A DNA stretch of 64,000 nt from Pegea sp. RAD2-039 (Eukaryota; Chordata; Thaliacea; Salpida; Salpidae). The notes beneath the pieces were generated by a model. That model was not told where the DNA came from. It saw nothing but the letters and a program-made list of their open reading frames with translations, and did no database searches. Where the stretch lies: positions 310,001 to 374,000 of the forward strand of contig JAQGEQ010000179.1 of NCBI GenBank assembly GCA_034620365.1, given 5' to 3'. The translations under genes were made by a program, and so were the position numbers. This document shows, in pieces, positions 1 through 10,600 of the stretch; position 1 is the stretch's first letter, and every line of letters begins with the position of its first letter.

Positions 1-700
1 AAAGAACTTTTATTCCAGTGGTTAGGGCAATTTGTTAAATAATTCATCTCTGAACTCATATCTATAATTTTACAGAGATTCAATTAACATTCTGATTAGG
101 ATTTAATGAAAATAAGTTTAATAATTGAAAAAAAATTATAAATAAAAGAAGCAAACACTTATTTCAAAATAAGTTTAATTAAACAAATTTAGATTAATCT
201 GATGTCATTAAAAGCACAAACACTAACCATATGTGTATGTTCAAATACTCAAGCGAGTTAAAAAAAAATATATAACAAACTTCATTTATTTACATTTATT
301 TTATATCTACTTTGATTTTAGTTAGATTTATTCACAGAAAACATATGAATACTGAAAATCAAACCTATAATTTGGAAATATTGTTTATTTAGAATTGTGT
401 TTTTATTTCAAATACTATCTCTTGATTCTAAAAGTTATTTGAAATAATTAAACTGCTGAAAATCACGATAATTATAATTCAGTTCACTTGAAAAGAAAAT
501 CGAAACACAACCAATAAAAAAATATCATTAGATATTTTCCTAAACTTATTTTTATATAACGATAAATTACTTTAGAACACAAATAGTTTTGTTATTTACA
601 AGTGGCTAAAATTAGGGTTAGTTAATGAAAACTTGTACACAGTCAGCAAATAAATATTTGTTTGTTAATACTATCCAGATGTCTTGTTCTCGCAAAATGA
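1..700. other. AT-rich intergenic, no gene seen
   Basis: No open frame with recognisable similarity was found on either strand. The sequence is AT-rich with short A and T runs and is upstream of the carboxypeptidase promoter. Confidence 0.6.
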
Positions 701-707
701 AATAAGG

Positions 708-715
708 TATATATA
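708..715 (+). promoter_or_regulatory. TATA box of the carboxypeptidase gene
   Basis: A run TATATATA lies 46 bases before the start codon at 761. A TATA box at this distance leaves room for a transcript start with a very short 5' leader, which suits a strongly expressed secreted enzyme. This is inferred from motif and spacing only. Confidence 0.5.
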
Positions 716-760
716 GCAAAAATATGAAGGTTATAATTCATTGTGCTGATCATAGTTATA

Positions 761-2802
761 ATGATGAAGTTACTACTGATCTGTTTGTTAGCTGTTGCCG
801 CAGCAGAGCGTTTATTTCACGGGTATTCAATTTAATTTTGAAAAGATTATTAAGGCTTTATCGATATTAAAATTCAGTCTGTCATCCTAAGCGTTTAAAA
901 AATGGCAAATTCTTTATTAGCATGAAATTTAACCATTTATTAATTTCGTATTAATTTCGAAGTAAAACCTGTAAAACTGGATGTTTACATCTACTTTTAT
1001 TTGACAGCGATCAAGTCTTAAGAGCTTATCCTACTGAGTCACAAATTGACTTACTCAGAGATTTTGAGAAAAATTATGGCGTAAGTTTAGATAGGTTGAT
1101 TTTGAAGCTCTTCTATTTACTTTGATATGTTTTATAGATTGAATTTTGGACCGATCTTGGAGTCAAACGTCCCGTAGACTTTCATGCTAGATACATCACT
1201 TTAAACCTCATCAAACAGGCTCTTGAAGAAAATAAGTAAGAGTTATTTTTACAAATTTATCAACTAAAATATTTTATGGTAATCTTTTAGTGTTCAATAT
1301 GAGATCTTTATTGATGATGTCCAGAAGTCTGTTGAAGAACAAGCTGATCGATCCCGATCACCCCAAATGTCTCTTGCATCATTTGACTACAACGTCTACC
1401 ACACCGGAGAAGAGGTTTTGTACAATTTCTTCAAGTTTTCAAATATTTAAATCGATTCATAAAAACTAGATTGATGCTTGGTTAGTTAACATGGCATCAT
1501 CCTATTCAATTGCATCTCTAGTTACTGTTGGTAGCTCATACGAAGGTCGAACAATCAGAGGTTTAAAGGTTAGTTACAAACAGACACAGCTAAAAACATC
1601 ACAAATAACACAAACTCCCCTTAAAGATTTCAACAGGTCGAAACCGACCTGCCTTTATTATCAATTGTGGTATTCACGCAAGAGAATGGGTTGGACCAGC
1701 TAGTTGTTTGTATGCAACTAAATATGTGAGTTAACTTGCTGTCGTTTAGGATCGATATTAAAATTATTCATTTTAGCTTTTAGAAGGATCAACAAGCGAC
1801 AATTATCTCAACTCTGTTGATTATTATATCATTCCATCAGCAAATCCTGATGGATATGATTACACTTGGACTAATGTAAATAATATCCTATAATTTTGAT
1901 AGATCAGTTCAACTTTAAGATTATTAGAATGTATCAGCGTAGTGATCATTTTTGATTTGCAGGATAGAATGTGGCGTAAGACACGGTCTTTGAACAATCT
2001 ATTCTGTGATGGTGTTGACCCTAACAGAAACTTTGATATCAACTGGTCAGGTAAGATTTAAAGTACAAGTATGGGTAAATACAACTTCTTAATATTTTCA
2101 GGACCTGGTGCTAGTGCAAGCTCATGTAATGATGCTTTCTATGGACCCAGTGCAATGTCTGAGGTAATATTTTTGTCTTCTGAACAAAATCTAAATATTT
2201 GAAAATAAAATGTGCAAATTATCAGATTGAAGTTCAATCATTGGCCAACTTTGTTGCTTCAGTTCAACCTAAGGCCTTTATTGATGTTCATGCTTACAGT
2301 CAATACTGGATGTTCCCTTATGGATATACTTATTCGTATTCAGCTGATCATACTATTTTGGTAAGTTCAAGCGTGATTCTTTTAAAATTGAAATACCTAA
2401 CCAAAAGCTGCATTTAAATCTAAGACTCAAATAGGAGTTGAGAGTGTAGCAGCTATCCGCTCAGTTCATAACAAAATTTTTCAATCTGGGCCAATCTCAG
2501 AAGTGATTTGTAAGTTTTTATTACAATCGCAGAAACAAAGCTAAATATTTTACTGCAGACCAAGCATCTGGAAGCACCAGCGATTATATGTACGATAAAA
2601 TGAATGTTAAGTGTTCATTTGCTGCTGAGTTAAGAGATACTGGAAGATATGGATTCCTTCTTCCCGAATCGTAAGCGTTCAAAAGCTTTTTTTGTCATTG
2701 TCTTACTGTTTGGTCTATTTCAGACAAATTCAACCTGCTTCTGAGGAATCTTTTGCTGGGCTCATGGTTATTGCTAAATATGTTGCAAATGGTTCATGTT
2801 AA
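761..2802 (+). CDS. Secreted zinc carboxypeptidase precursor (M14A, carboxypeptidase A/B type)
   Basis: Removes C-terminal residues from peptides using one catalytic zinc; made as a secreted zymogen. Thirteen exons join in frame: 761-822, 1008-1080, 1138-1235, 1291-1414, 1470-1568, 1627-1725, 1777-1875, 1963-2050, 2102-2163, 2226-2360, 2425-2509, 2559-2670, 2724-2802, giving 404 residues, a normal length for the family. Residues 1-16 are a signal peptide ([16 protein letters not shown]), followed by an activation propeptide to about residue 110. Zinc ligands are H169 and E172 (HAREW) and H290 (IDVHAYSQ). Substrate carboxylate binding N239-R240 (DPNRNF), the IYQASG tyrosine Y342 and the general base E365 (ELRD) are all present. 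The residue equivalent to bovine position 255, which sets specificity, is Ser349 rather than Ile (A type) or Asp (B type), so substrate preference is uncertain. The first ATG of an ATGATG pair was taken as start. Confidence 0.93.
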
Positions 2803-2803
2803 G

Positions 2804-2809
2804 AATAAA
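2804..2809 (+). terminator. Poly(A) signal AATAAA one base after the carboxypeptidase stop
   Basis: AATAAA begins one base after the TAA stop at 2800-2802, so the 3' untranslated region is likely only a few tens of bases. Confidence 0.6.
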
Positions 2810-2829
2810 ATGTATTAATTAAGATAAAT

Positions 2830-4030
2830 GTTTGCTTTTTTTGAACAGTGTCTATAAAGAAATTATATAGTTGTTTACCAGGTGGTAAAAACCAATGAAT
2901 AGTACTCAACATTGTTTACAGAATTTTTCCTTTATAAAATTAATAAGTTTTTTTAACCTTTACTAAAAGTGTCTTTATCATTTGAAATTAAATTTTGTAA
3001 AAAATAGTTTCCCAAGTGAATAAGCAAAATACTAAAAACTATGATGATTTTATAATAATAGTAAAATTGTTCCTTTCAATGAAATTAGCTCAGAACAAGC
3101 AAACATTGTAAAAGTAATAAGCTATACCAATATTTAAAAAATATGGAGTATGAAACCAACTAGCTAAAAAATATAATATTATTTGTTATAACTAAATACC
3201 AGATGATTAAAAAAGATTTTTACTACTAGTTTGTAGCTAAAGGTTTGCTTTTCAACAATTTAAATTTTAAGAACATTTTCAACTAAGTGGGTTTATTTAA
3301 AGCAGAGACATATCTAAAGAAATATGATATGTTACCTCATATACATAAATCCATATGTGGGCTAACTAGTCATATTTCACTGTCTGTTATTAGTTTGTAT
3401 CATTTGAAACTTATAGAAGATTACTTAAATTCATTTATCATTAAACTTTCAATATTTAACCATAGTAATTCAAACTCATTTATTTGTATTTACCGTTTCA
3501 TCCTTATTTATTATCTTTTCTATAATTTTTTGAAAACAATTGTTTTTAACTTACAACTTAAAATACAAAAACCATTACAAAGATATTATTTAACTAAAGA
3601 CGTGAATAGAGTAAAAATTATCAATATTGTGCTACTTGTTTGTTTTAAATTAAATACACATTATTTATTCAACTGTCATCTGGCTGTGAAAACAGACGAG
3701 CTCCAATTATTTAATCGCTAATTTAGTCAATCAAGGAAAATAAAATGAGTTCCATTCTTTCACCGTCTTCCTATCGTTTTTTTCTGGGTACATTTCTCAT
3801 ACATATTTCTTTTCATTACATGTTCATCCATGCATTATCTTCGGACCTCAAAGTACTGCCAATAATTATAAACTAAAGTCTTGATGTTTGTAATGATAAT
3901 GACTCGCTATATCGAGATTTGTTCAAATTATTAAGGCGACTAGCAACAATGATAAATATACTAACGATATGCGCTACTGTAATACAGTCTATTGCTGAGC
4001 CACAATGTTTACGTGAGCGGCAAAATATTT
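2830..4030. other. AT-rich intergenic
   Basis: Nothing recognisable. A 144-codon open frame at 3287-3721 begins with GTG, is rich in Ile, Leu, Tyr, Phe and Asn, and looks like chance in AT-rich DNA. Confidence 0.55.
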
Positions 4031-4039
4031 TACTGTTGT

Positions 4040-4400
4040 ACTTCCCAATCAAATAATCGGACACTATCATGCTTATTGACTAGAATAAGGATAGCAACTT
4101 ATAATTAACATATTCTTCCTAAGTGTTAGTATAAAACTCTTTTTGCTTCGTCAAATTCATCTCCATCAAAACTGTTTATAACAAAAATGTAACATTTTTT
4201 CTTCTGGAGTGATAGTGGTTTCAAGCCTTGACTCCTGACTACCAACATCCCATACATAGAGTTTCTACATTGAAACCTATAACGGGACGGTAGGAAAGAT
4301 CTTTTTCAATTTGAACTTGAACAATACAGTATTTTCCAGCAGCATCTACTTCTAACATGATAGTTCTAGCAAGGTACTTATAGATATTAATTTCAAATTG
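4040..4400 (-). pseudogene. ARF-family small GTPase pseudogene relic
   Basis: On the minus strand from about 4385 downward, the translation resembles an ADP-ribosylation factor in order: a degenerate P-loop with DAAGK (residues TIMLEVDAAGK), then the switch I box IGFNVET (4261-4290), a WDVG/Q-like switch II in another frame, the stretch FVINSFDGDEFDEAKRVLY matching the ARF VDSNDRERI-EAREEL segment, and finally LVNKHD matching the NKxD guanine-binding motif (near 4080-4095). In-frame stops and at least two frame changes break it, and no introns separate the motifs, so an old retrocopy is the simplest reading. The usual GLDAAGKTT is altered (Lys then Tyr), so it could not bind nucleotide normally. 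Confidence 0.72.
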
Positions 4401-4429
4401 TAGTAATCCATTTCATATCTCCATCGTGA

Positions 4430-5060
4430 TTCCCATTTGCCTCTCAAACTTACCCATCAAACTCACCGCCTTTCTCTCCTCTCATAGAAAATTAATAGAC
4501 CTAACCCAAAAATTTACAGACCTATCTTTAAAAGCCGAAAAGGTCCCTGCGCTCTCTGCAGCGACTTGGATTTGTAAGGGACTGAAGATCCAACAGAAGT
4601 TTCAAAGGCTCCGCAACAGGTTTTATTCTATCTCTTTCCACACCATAACATGTTTAACTCCATATACTGCAATTTGTTTAAGGTCATTGTTGTGCCTCCG
4701 ACGGACTTTAGAACTGTGGGTGGTACATAGCTGTACTACCAAAAATGTGCATTCTGAATGAAAGAAAAACACGAAATCCATACGAAATAATAAGGATAGG
4801 AAAGAACTTCCTGAGCTGCAAAGTTTGTTGTCCCGCTTCTACTATCCTTTCTTCCGCTGTGGTTAAAACAACTTCTATGGAATCCACTGTTATTCTTGGA
4901 AACACGCTCATACTTCCTACTTGTTGCCGTTTGTGATTGCTTTTGTCCTTTTCTTTCTCGTAGCGAGAAAGCTTAGGCCCCCTTACTAATCCCTGACTAG
5001 ATCCAGTAGAGACTTTTGTTTATTCCTTAGATCATAAAGTAGGACCTCTTCTTTTGCTTT
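4430..5060 (-). other. Broken open frames downstream of the zinc-knuckle ORF
   Basis: Minus-strand open stretches (for example 4708-4911, 67 residues) follow the zinc-knuckle ORF and may be the rest of a decayed retroelement. I see no protease, reverse transcriptase or integrase motif. The other-strand frames 4426-4761 and 4745-4936 look like shadows. Confidence 0.3.
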
Positions 5061-5066
5061 CCTTTT

Positions 5067-5384
5067 CTAATTTTTCACTCCATAATAACAAGAGCGTTCG
5101 AATGCTCTTTTATTAAGCTGAGTAGCGCACAAATACTTAGTTTTGGTTTGGGCCGTCATCGCAGCTTTTGTCTTGTTTCTTTTCCTATACGGCTGTTTTT
5201 TAGATGATCCAATTTTAGCATCACATGAATGACTATAGTGTCCTCTCTTCCCACATGTATAACATTTGGCATGACAATTTTGTGTTTGTTTCTTTGTTAC
5301 ATCTTTAATGCGTACCACTGAATCCTCTTGTGAACCTCTTAACTTCAACACCACTTTCTGTATAGGAATACCAGGTATTTAAGA
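5067..5384 (-). pseudogene. Gag-like CCHC zinc-knuckle fragment of an LTR retrotransposon
   Basis: A minus-strand open frame of about 100 codons ends at 5067. It contains one CCHC zinc knuckle, CYTCGKRGHYSHSC, with the C-x2-C-x4-H-x4-C spacing typical of Gag nucleocapsid proteins, followed by a basic tail (KKQPYRKRNK). No ATG opens the frame in a good position; the nearest start-like codon is GTG at 5354, and the frame enters from upstream. The most likely origin is a gypsy- or copia-type element. A cellular zinc-knuckle protein exon is possible but no gene structure supports it. Confidence 0.5.
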
Positions 5385-5399
5385 GAATAACTAGTAACA

Positions 5400-7610
5400 C
5401 GTTTACATCAGCGGCAAAATACTCTACTAATATACCACAATAATTAAAACAGTTTCTAGAACATTTACCTCGCAGATAATTATTATACGTTGCAATTAAA
5501 GGCAGTTAGACTTGCTTACTCAATGGAGAAAACTGTATAAAATGACTGTATATTAAATGACCTTCATTGAAGTTTGCGACTTTCATGATACTTTGAAAAT
5601 AAAATTTATCGGTTTAACAACTTTCTCTATTGCGATAAAACTAGTTCATTGTATTTATTTATTTTAACTAACGTTTCATGGTTTTCTGCTTTTAGCATTA
5701 TAACTTTGTATAAAATTTAGAAATTAAGATTGCTATAAATTTAAAGTTTTTTATTCTTATTTCTTTTTACTTATTTCTTGATTACTTTTTATCTATTGAA
5801 TTACTCAACATACGTTAATAAATATTCGTAAAATCACTGTAAGAACTAAATCATCAATAGCCATTATAGGACTTTTATGATATTGTCTGGTTAAATAAGA
5901 TAACAAAACGACTGGCAGACAGTCAAAGCTATTCACTTTAACCGATAACTTCTATGTCACGTTTGTCTCACAAATTGATTGATCCTTATCTTTATGAACT
6001 ACGGATTGACTAAAAAAATTTGTTCAATTGTATTTATTAGTTTATTTTTTATAACTAATAATAACAGTAAAATGATTTTAAATATTTTGTAACAGAGCTA
6101 TTCTAACAAGTTTTAAATAGATGAATAATGTAAGCTTACTGAGTTATAAGAAAATAATCTATTTCTCCAGTTTAAATTTTTTAAAGATAGTTTTTTTTTT
6201 ACCTAATTTATATTATCAGAAGTTATAATTTTTAGCTTTTAAATTATTTTAATAAAATTATTCTGACAATATTACTCTACTTTTTAAATATTTTAAGATT
6301 TTGTTTTCATTGAAAGTTATATAGTTGTTTTTACTTTTTTTGAAAAAAGGTTATAATGAATAACAGTATTTTTACATTTAATTAACTTTATTATAAAGCT
6401 TTATTTTTAATTATAAATATTTAAGTTCAAAAAGATTGATTGTTTATTTTTAATTTACTTTTGATATAACTAATTTGAATTCTATCAATTAGTTTTATAC
6501 AGTGAGTTTCATTTATTCATAAAGCTTGAAAGTTTATATTATGAAAATATATCTTTTATATTTTTATGAGTTTTTCTTATTGCCATATTGAAATCACCTA
6601 AAAGTTTTTATTTTAGCAATTATCAAAAATTTTGGCAATTGTTTTTTTATTAAGTAACGTTTAAATAAAAAGTAATTATTTTAAAGAAATGTGTAAAGAA
6701 CGTTTTTCAGTTCTTTCTACATTTTATGTTTATTTAAATCAATTTAAGTTTTTTCACTCTAAGCTTTCTTATTAGCGAAAATATTAGAAAGATTAAGTTT
6801 TTAATGATATGATATTCAAAGTGGGCCAACTTATATGAAATTGCTTATAAAACATATTTCCTTCATATATTTTTGAAAACTTGTTTTTTGCCCTCAAAAT
6901 TTCGTCATTCTTATGTCATTTTAGAAAACTATTAAAATTTGTTATTTAAATGTTTCAAAAGGAATAATATCATGATGATAAAGTTTGCTTTATAATTTAA
7001 TTACATAAATAAATTTATTTCGAAACAATATTTTTATGAAATTAAAATTATAATGAAAACTTTTAAAGATTCTTTTTGCTTTCTGGAGTTAAATAATTAT
7101 TTTTTTACTGAGATTATATTTAACATATAAACACATTCTTATATAATATAGATTAGGTATGCAATCTATTGTCTTAGCTATTGAAGTACAAATTTTATTT
7201 GACTATATGCTTTACTACTAACAATATAAACCATCTGGTTATTTTATATAAATATTTGACATTATATTAGATCAATTTAATAATTATTTTGAACAATTTT
7301 TAATTAATAGTTTTAGTTGATTGTATAATTATAGAAGAACAATTTTGGTATAAATGATCTTTTTAATTTTTGGTACAAGATAGTAGTTTTCATTTTTTAT
7401 TAAGTATTATATTAATAGCAGTTTAATTAACTTTTTTAAATTTAAAATGAAACATAAAGATAATAAAACTGTTTTTAGACCTTTTATTATTTAATTCTTA
7501 TTATTTTCATATTATCATTCTAATAGTTGATAGCTAACTGACTACTACCAGTTCTGACTTCTACCACTGTGTAATAATTATGTCATTTAGTTTTAATGAA
7601 GTAAGTACAT
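5400..7610. other. Very AT-rich intergenic
   Basis: Long T- and A-rich tracts, no recognisable coding segment, RNA gene or tandem array. Confidence 0.6.
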
Positions 7611-7636
7611 AATTGCTTTTATATTCTAGTTTACTT

Positions 7637-7669
7637 ATGTCAAGGTGTAAGACCCTTAATAATGGGTAA
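7637..7669 (+). promoter_or_regulatory. Upstream ORF overlapping the sphingomyelin synthase start
   Basis: An ATG at 7637 opens a ten-codon frame that ends with TAA at 7667-7669, overlapping the main start at 7662 in another frame. A possible splice acceptor (TATTCTAG, ending 7629) precedes it, so the short frame would be kept if an untranslated leader is spliced there. Such an arrangement can lower translation of the main frame; that effect is inferred. Confidence 0.35.
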
Positions 7670-10600
7670 AGATGATGTTGTGATTGATTTAAGTGGTGAT
7701 GATTCTGAAATTGCTGAAGTACCCCAAGTTTTAGTTTCTAGATGGACACCCAGTGATGTTTCAGCTTGGTTATGTAGGATCGGATATAATGAGTATTCAG
7801 TATGTCTAGATTAAATATTTTCATTTCATGAATCTTTTGTAGAAATCAAAGATTTTCTTTTAAATAATTATAGTTTTATTTTGAACTTAGTCTCTTAACT
7901 CTTCACATAGTAATACTTGAAACAAGCAACTTTAGCAATTTTAATTATAAGTTTTAGCTTACTGATACTAAAATGTGTTGATCTTAGTTTAGTACTTTGA
8001 CCCTGTCTCTTGGTAATAATAAAACCAGCTGGATTTTTTTACTCAAATTCTGTTTACTTGTGTCTTAATAAGAGAATTCTACTTTTTTATTCTTAGAATG
8101 ATTAAAATACTCCTCTTCCAAATGAACTTTTTGTTTCACATTCCATCAACTTTTTTAAATATCTACAAATAGCAATTGCTTAAAGCAATAAACTTAATTC
8201 TTTATCTTTTTAGATACATATGAACTGAAAAATTGTTGAAGTTATGATAAAGCTATCTTTGATAAACTAAAAGAACCAATGACGTCATTTTAAAACATAC
8301 GTATTTCCCTTTAAGTCTGTTCCCGAAAAATCATAACGTTGAGTTTGTTTGTCTAGGTTTTGTTTATTTATATATTGTATGTTGTTGTCTTGAGTTTTGA
8401 ATCACAAATTCTGTAAACAAGGGGCTTGGATAAGTTTACTATTTTCTAACCTTAGATAGATAGCTAATTTATTAAATTGTCAAATCTGTTTCTGAATTCA
8501 ATTTGTTGAATTTTCTGATGAATGAAATTTCCTACTATTTTCTAACTAATCAATTTCCAATCTAATCTTCCTAACTGACTCTTCTTTTAGACTTGTGTCA
8601 TGAAAACAGAAAATCCCATCTCTGGCCAGAAATTACTCTCATTAACAAGAGAAGACTTGAAGGAAGCTCCCTTCTTCATGCAAGATCGAACAGAAAGAGA
8701 CAATCTACAAACTTTTATTGAGAAACTACGCGGGAATGAGTTATCTCAGCACATCAAAACCCTTGATCGGAAGGTTCACTACATCTTTCAACTTTTTAAT
8801 CGATTTTTTTAATTCCCTATTTTGTTTTCATAAAATTTACAAATATATATTTTGCTAAAACTGTTTATTTTAATCCAAATTTCTTTTCCAACTTTCAAAT
8901 TCATAAATCAAATCCACCACCACCTCATGTTTCGCCATTTAGTATTTCATTCATTCAGAAAAATTTCAGTTTTTTATTTGTTTTAAGTTAAACCATTAAT
9001 CAGCAATCGATTAGTTTGTTTTCAAATATTTTGTACCAACACCATAAATCACACCTCAAATTTTTCACATATTTTATTACTCATTTAATTTTATTAGGTT
9101 TATTTAATCGTTTTTTTTTCAACCAACCAACCAATCTCTCAAACTATTTCTAATTTTTTTAGGATTTTTTCAACCTTATGCTTAATGATTATTTTTCAGG
9201 AAATAAATAGACCTTACTATTTCAACAAAAATAGTTCCCAACCTTTCCAATCTAATGGTCGTAATAAAAACGGGTTTGCTCCTGGTTCTGAGGAAAATCA
9301 GGACTTTACAAATGTTAGAACGCCTCTAATTTCAGGTACAACCACATAAGTTAGCCTTAAAATTGATGTAATCACTTAGGAAGATTACCTTTAGGATGCG
9401 TTTCTCGATAATTATTATTTATATGAAATTAGATTTAGTGGTTCCTTGGTGGTCAGTTAGTGGGTTTGTTTATGGTTGAGATTTAGTTAGAAGTGGATCA
9501 CAGTATTCCAAGAAACCATAAAATAGATTGGTTAGCGAAACTGGTATCATAAATGTTGTTTGCTTTTCCACTTGACATAAACCTGTTTCAAGTTTAGATT
9601 ATTTCTAAATATTTCTAGTTTTATGTCAGGTTTCAAATCCATTTAAATTTGGTAACAATAAAGTTCATCTTTCAAAAAAAAGATCGCGTTCCACTCACAC
9701 TAAATCTCATTCATGGCCTTCTGTATTTACGGATTTTCGTCTCAGCCAACTTAAAGGTGAATTTTGTAGATAGAAGTTTTTCGTTGAAATTTACAGCTGC
9801 AAATAAATCGAAGTTTCTATGAAAGAGAAGTTTATTTTGAATAAAACTCTTTTTCAATTTCAAGTAAAACCAGTTGTAATTACTACAAGAAATTGGAGTT
9901 TGTAGTTTTCAGCTGATAGACTGGTTTCTTCCTTTCAAACCATTCAATTGTAAATAGATGCTTCCGTCTAGTAAAAAAAAGTATTTGTGAAAAGTTATAT
10001 TGTTTTAATAAATGAAATAGTCTTCAGAAGAACAGTTGTAGCTTAGCATAGGATTTATATAGTTAGTGAAGAGAAGTGTTTAGCATACGCCGACTACTAG
10101 TAGAGTTTCTCATCAAACCACTAATTCTACGTCATAAAACAAAATGAGCGATATAATCGAAATTACATCTAACGAAATACTGCAATTAACGTCAAATGTA
10201 AATTTGTGTAATTGAAGTTGTTATCAAGGTGATGACGCTCTCCCAACTCACTTAAGTAGTGAACTGTACCCACCTGAAAAGATGAAGTCACTAATTGCAT
10301 TTGGCTACCTACTCACTGGTAAGTTTTCTCCTCAAATTTACTTCTAGATACTCCGATATAGAAGTTAAACATTTCTTTTTATCAGGCTTCCTAGTTTCTG
10401 TTATAACTCTACAATTAGTTCATGAAAGAGTTCCTCCCAAAGAAGACGAACCTCCTCTTCCAGATATCTTTTTTGATATTGTTCCTGTTAGATTTGAGAA
10501 AGCATTTAACGTTTGTGAGGTGATAGGTTTGTTTCTCAGCTGTCTAGCAATTCTGGTTGCCGTATTTCACCGACACAGGTTTGTAAATATCAGCAGAATA

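Noticed and set aside
3287..3721. 144-codon open frame
   Set aside because: Starts with GTG, has low-complexity Ile/Leu/Phe/Tyr/Asn composition, no domain or exon context.
9630..9756. Alternative acceptor at 9629 for SGMS exon 4
   Set aside because: With the preceding phase it creates an early TAA; the acceptor ending at 9618 keeps the frame open.
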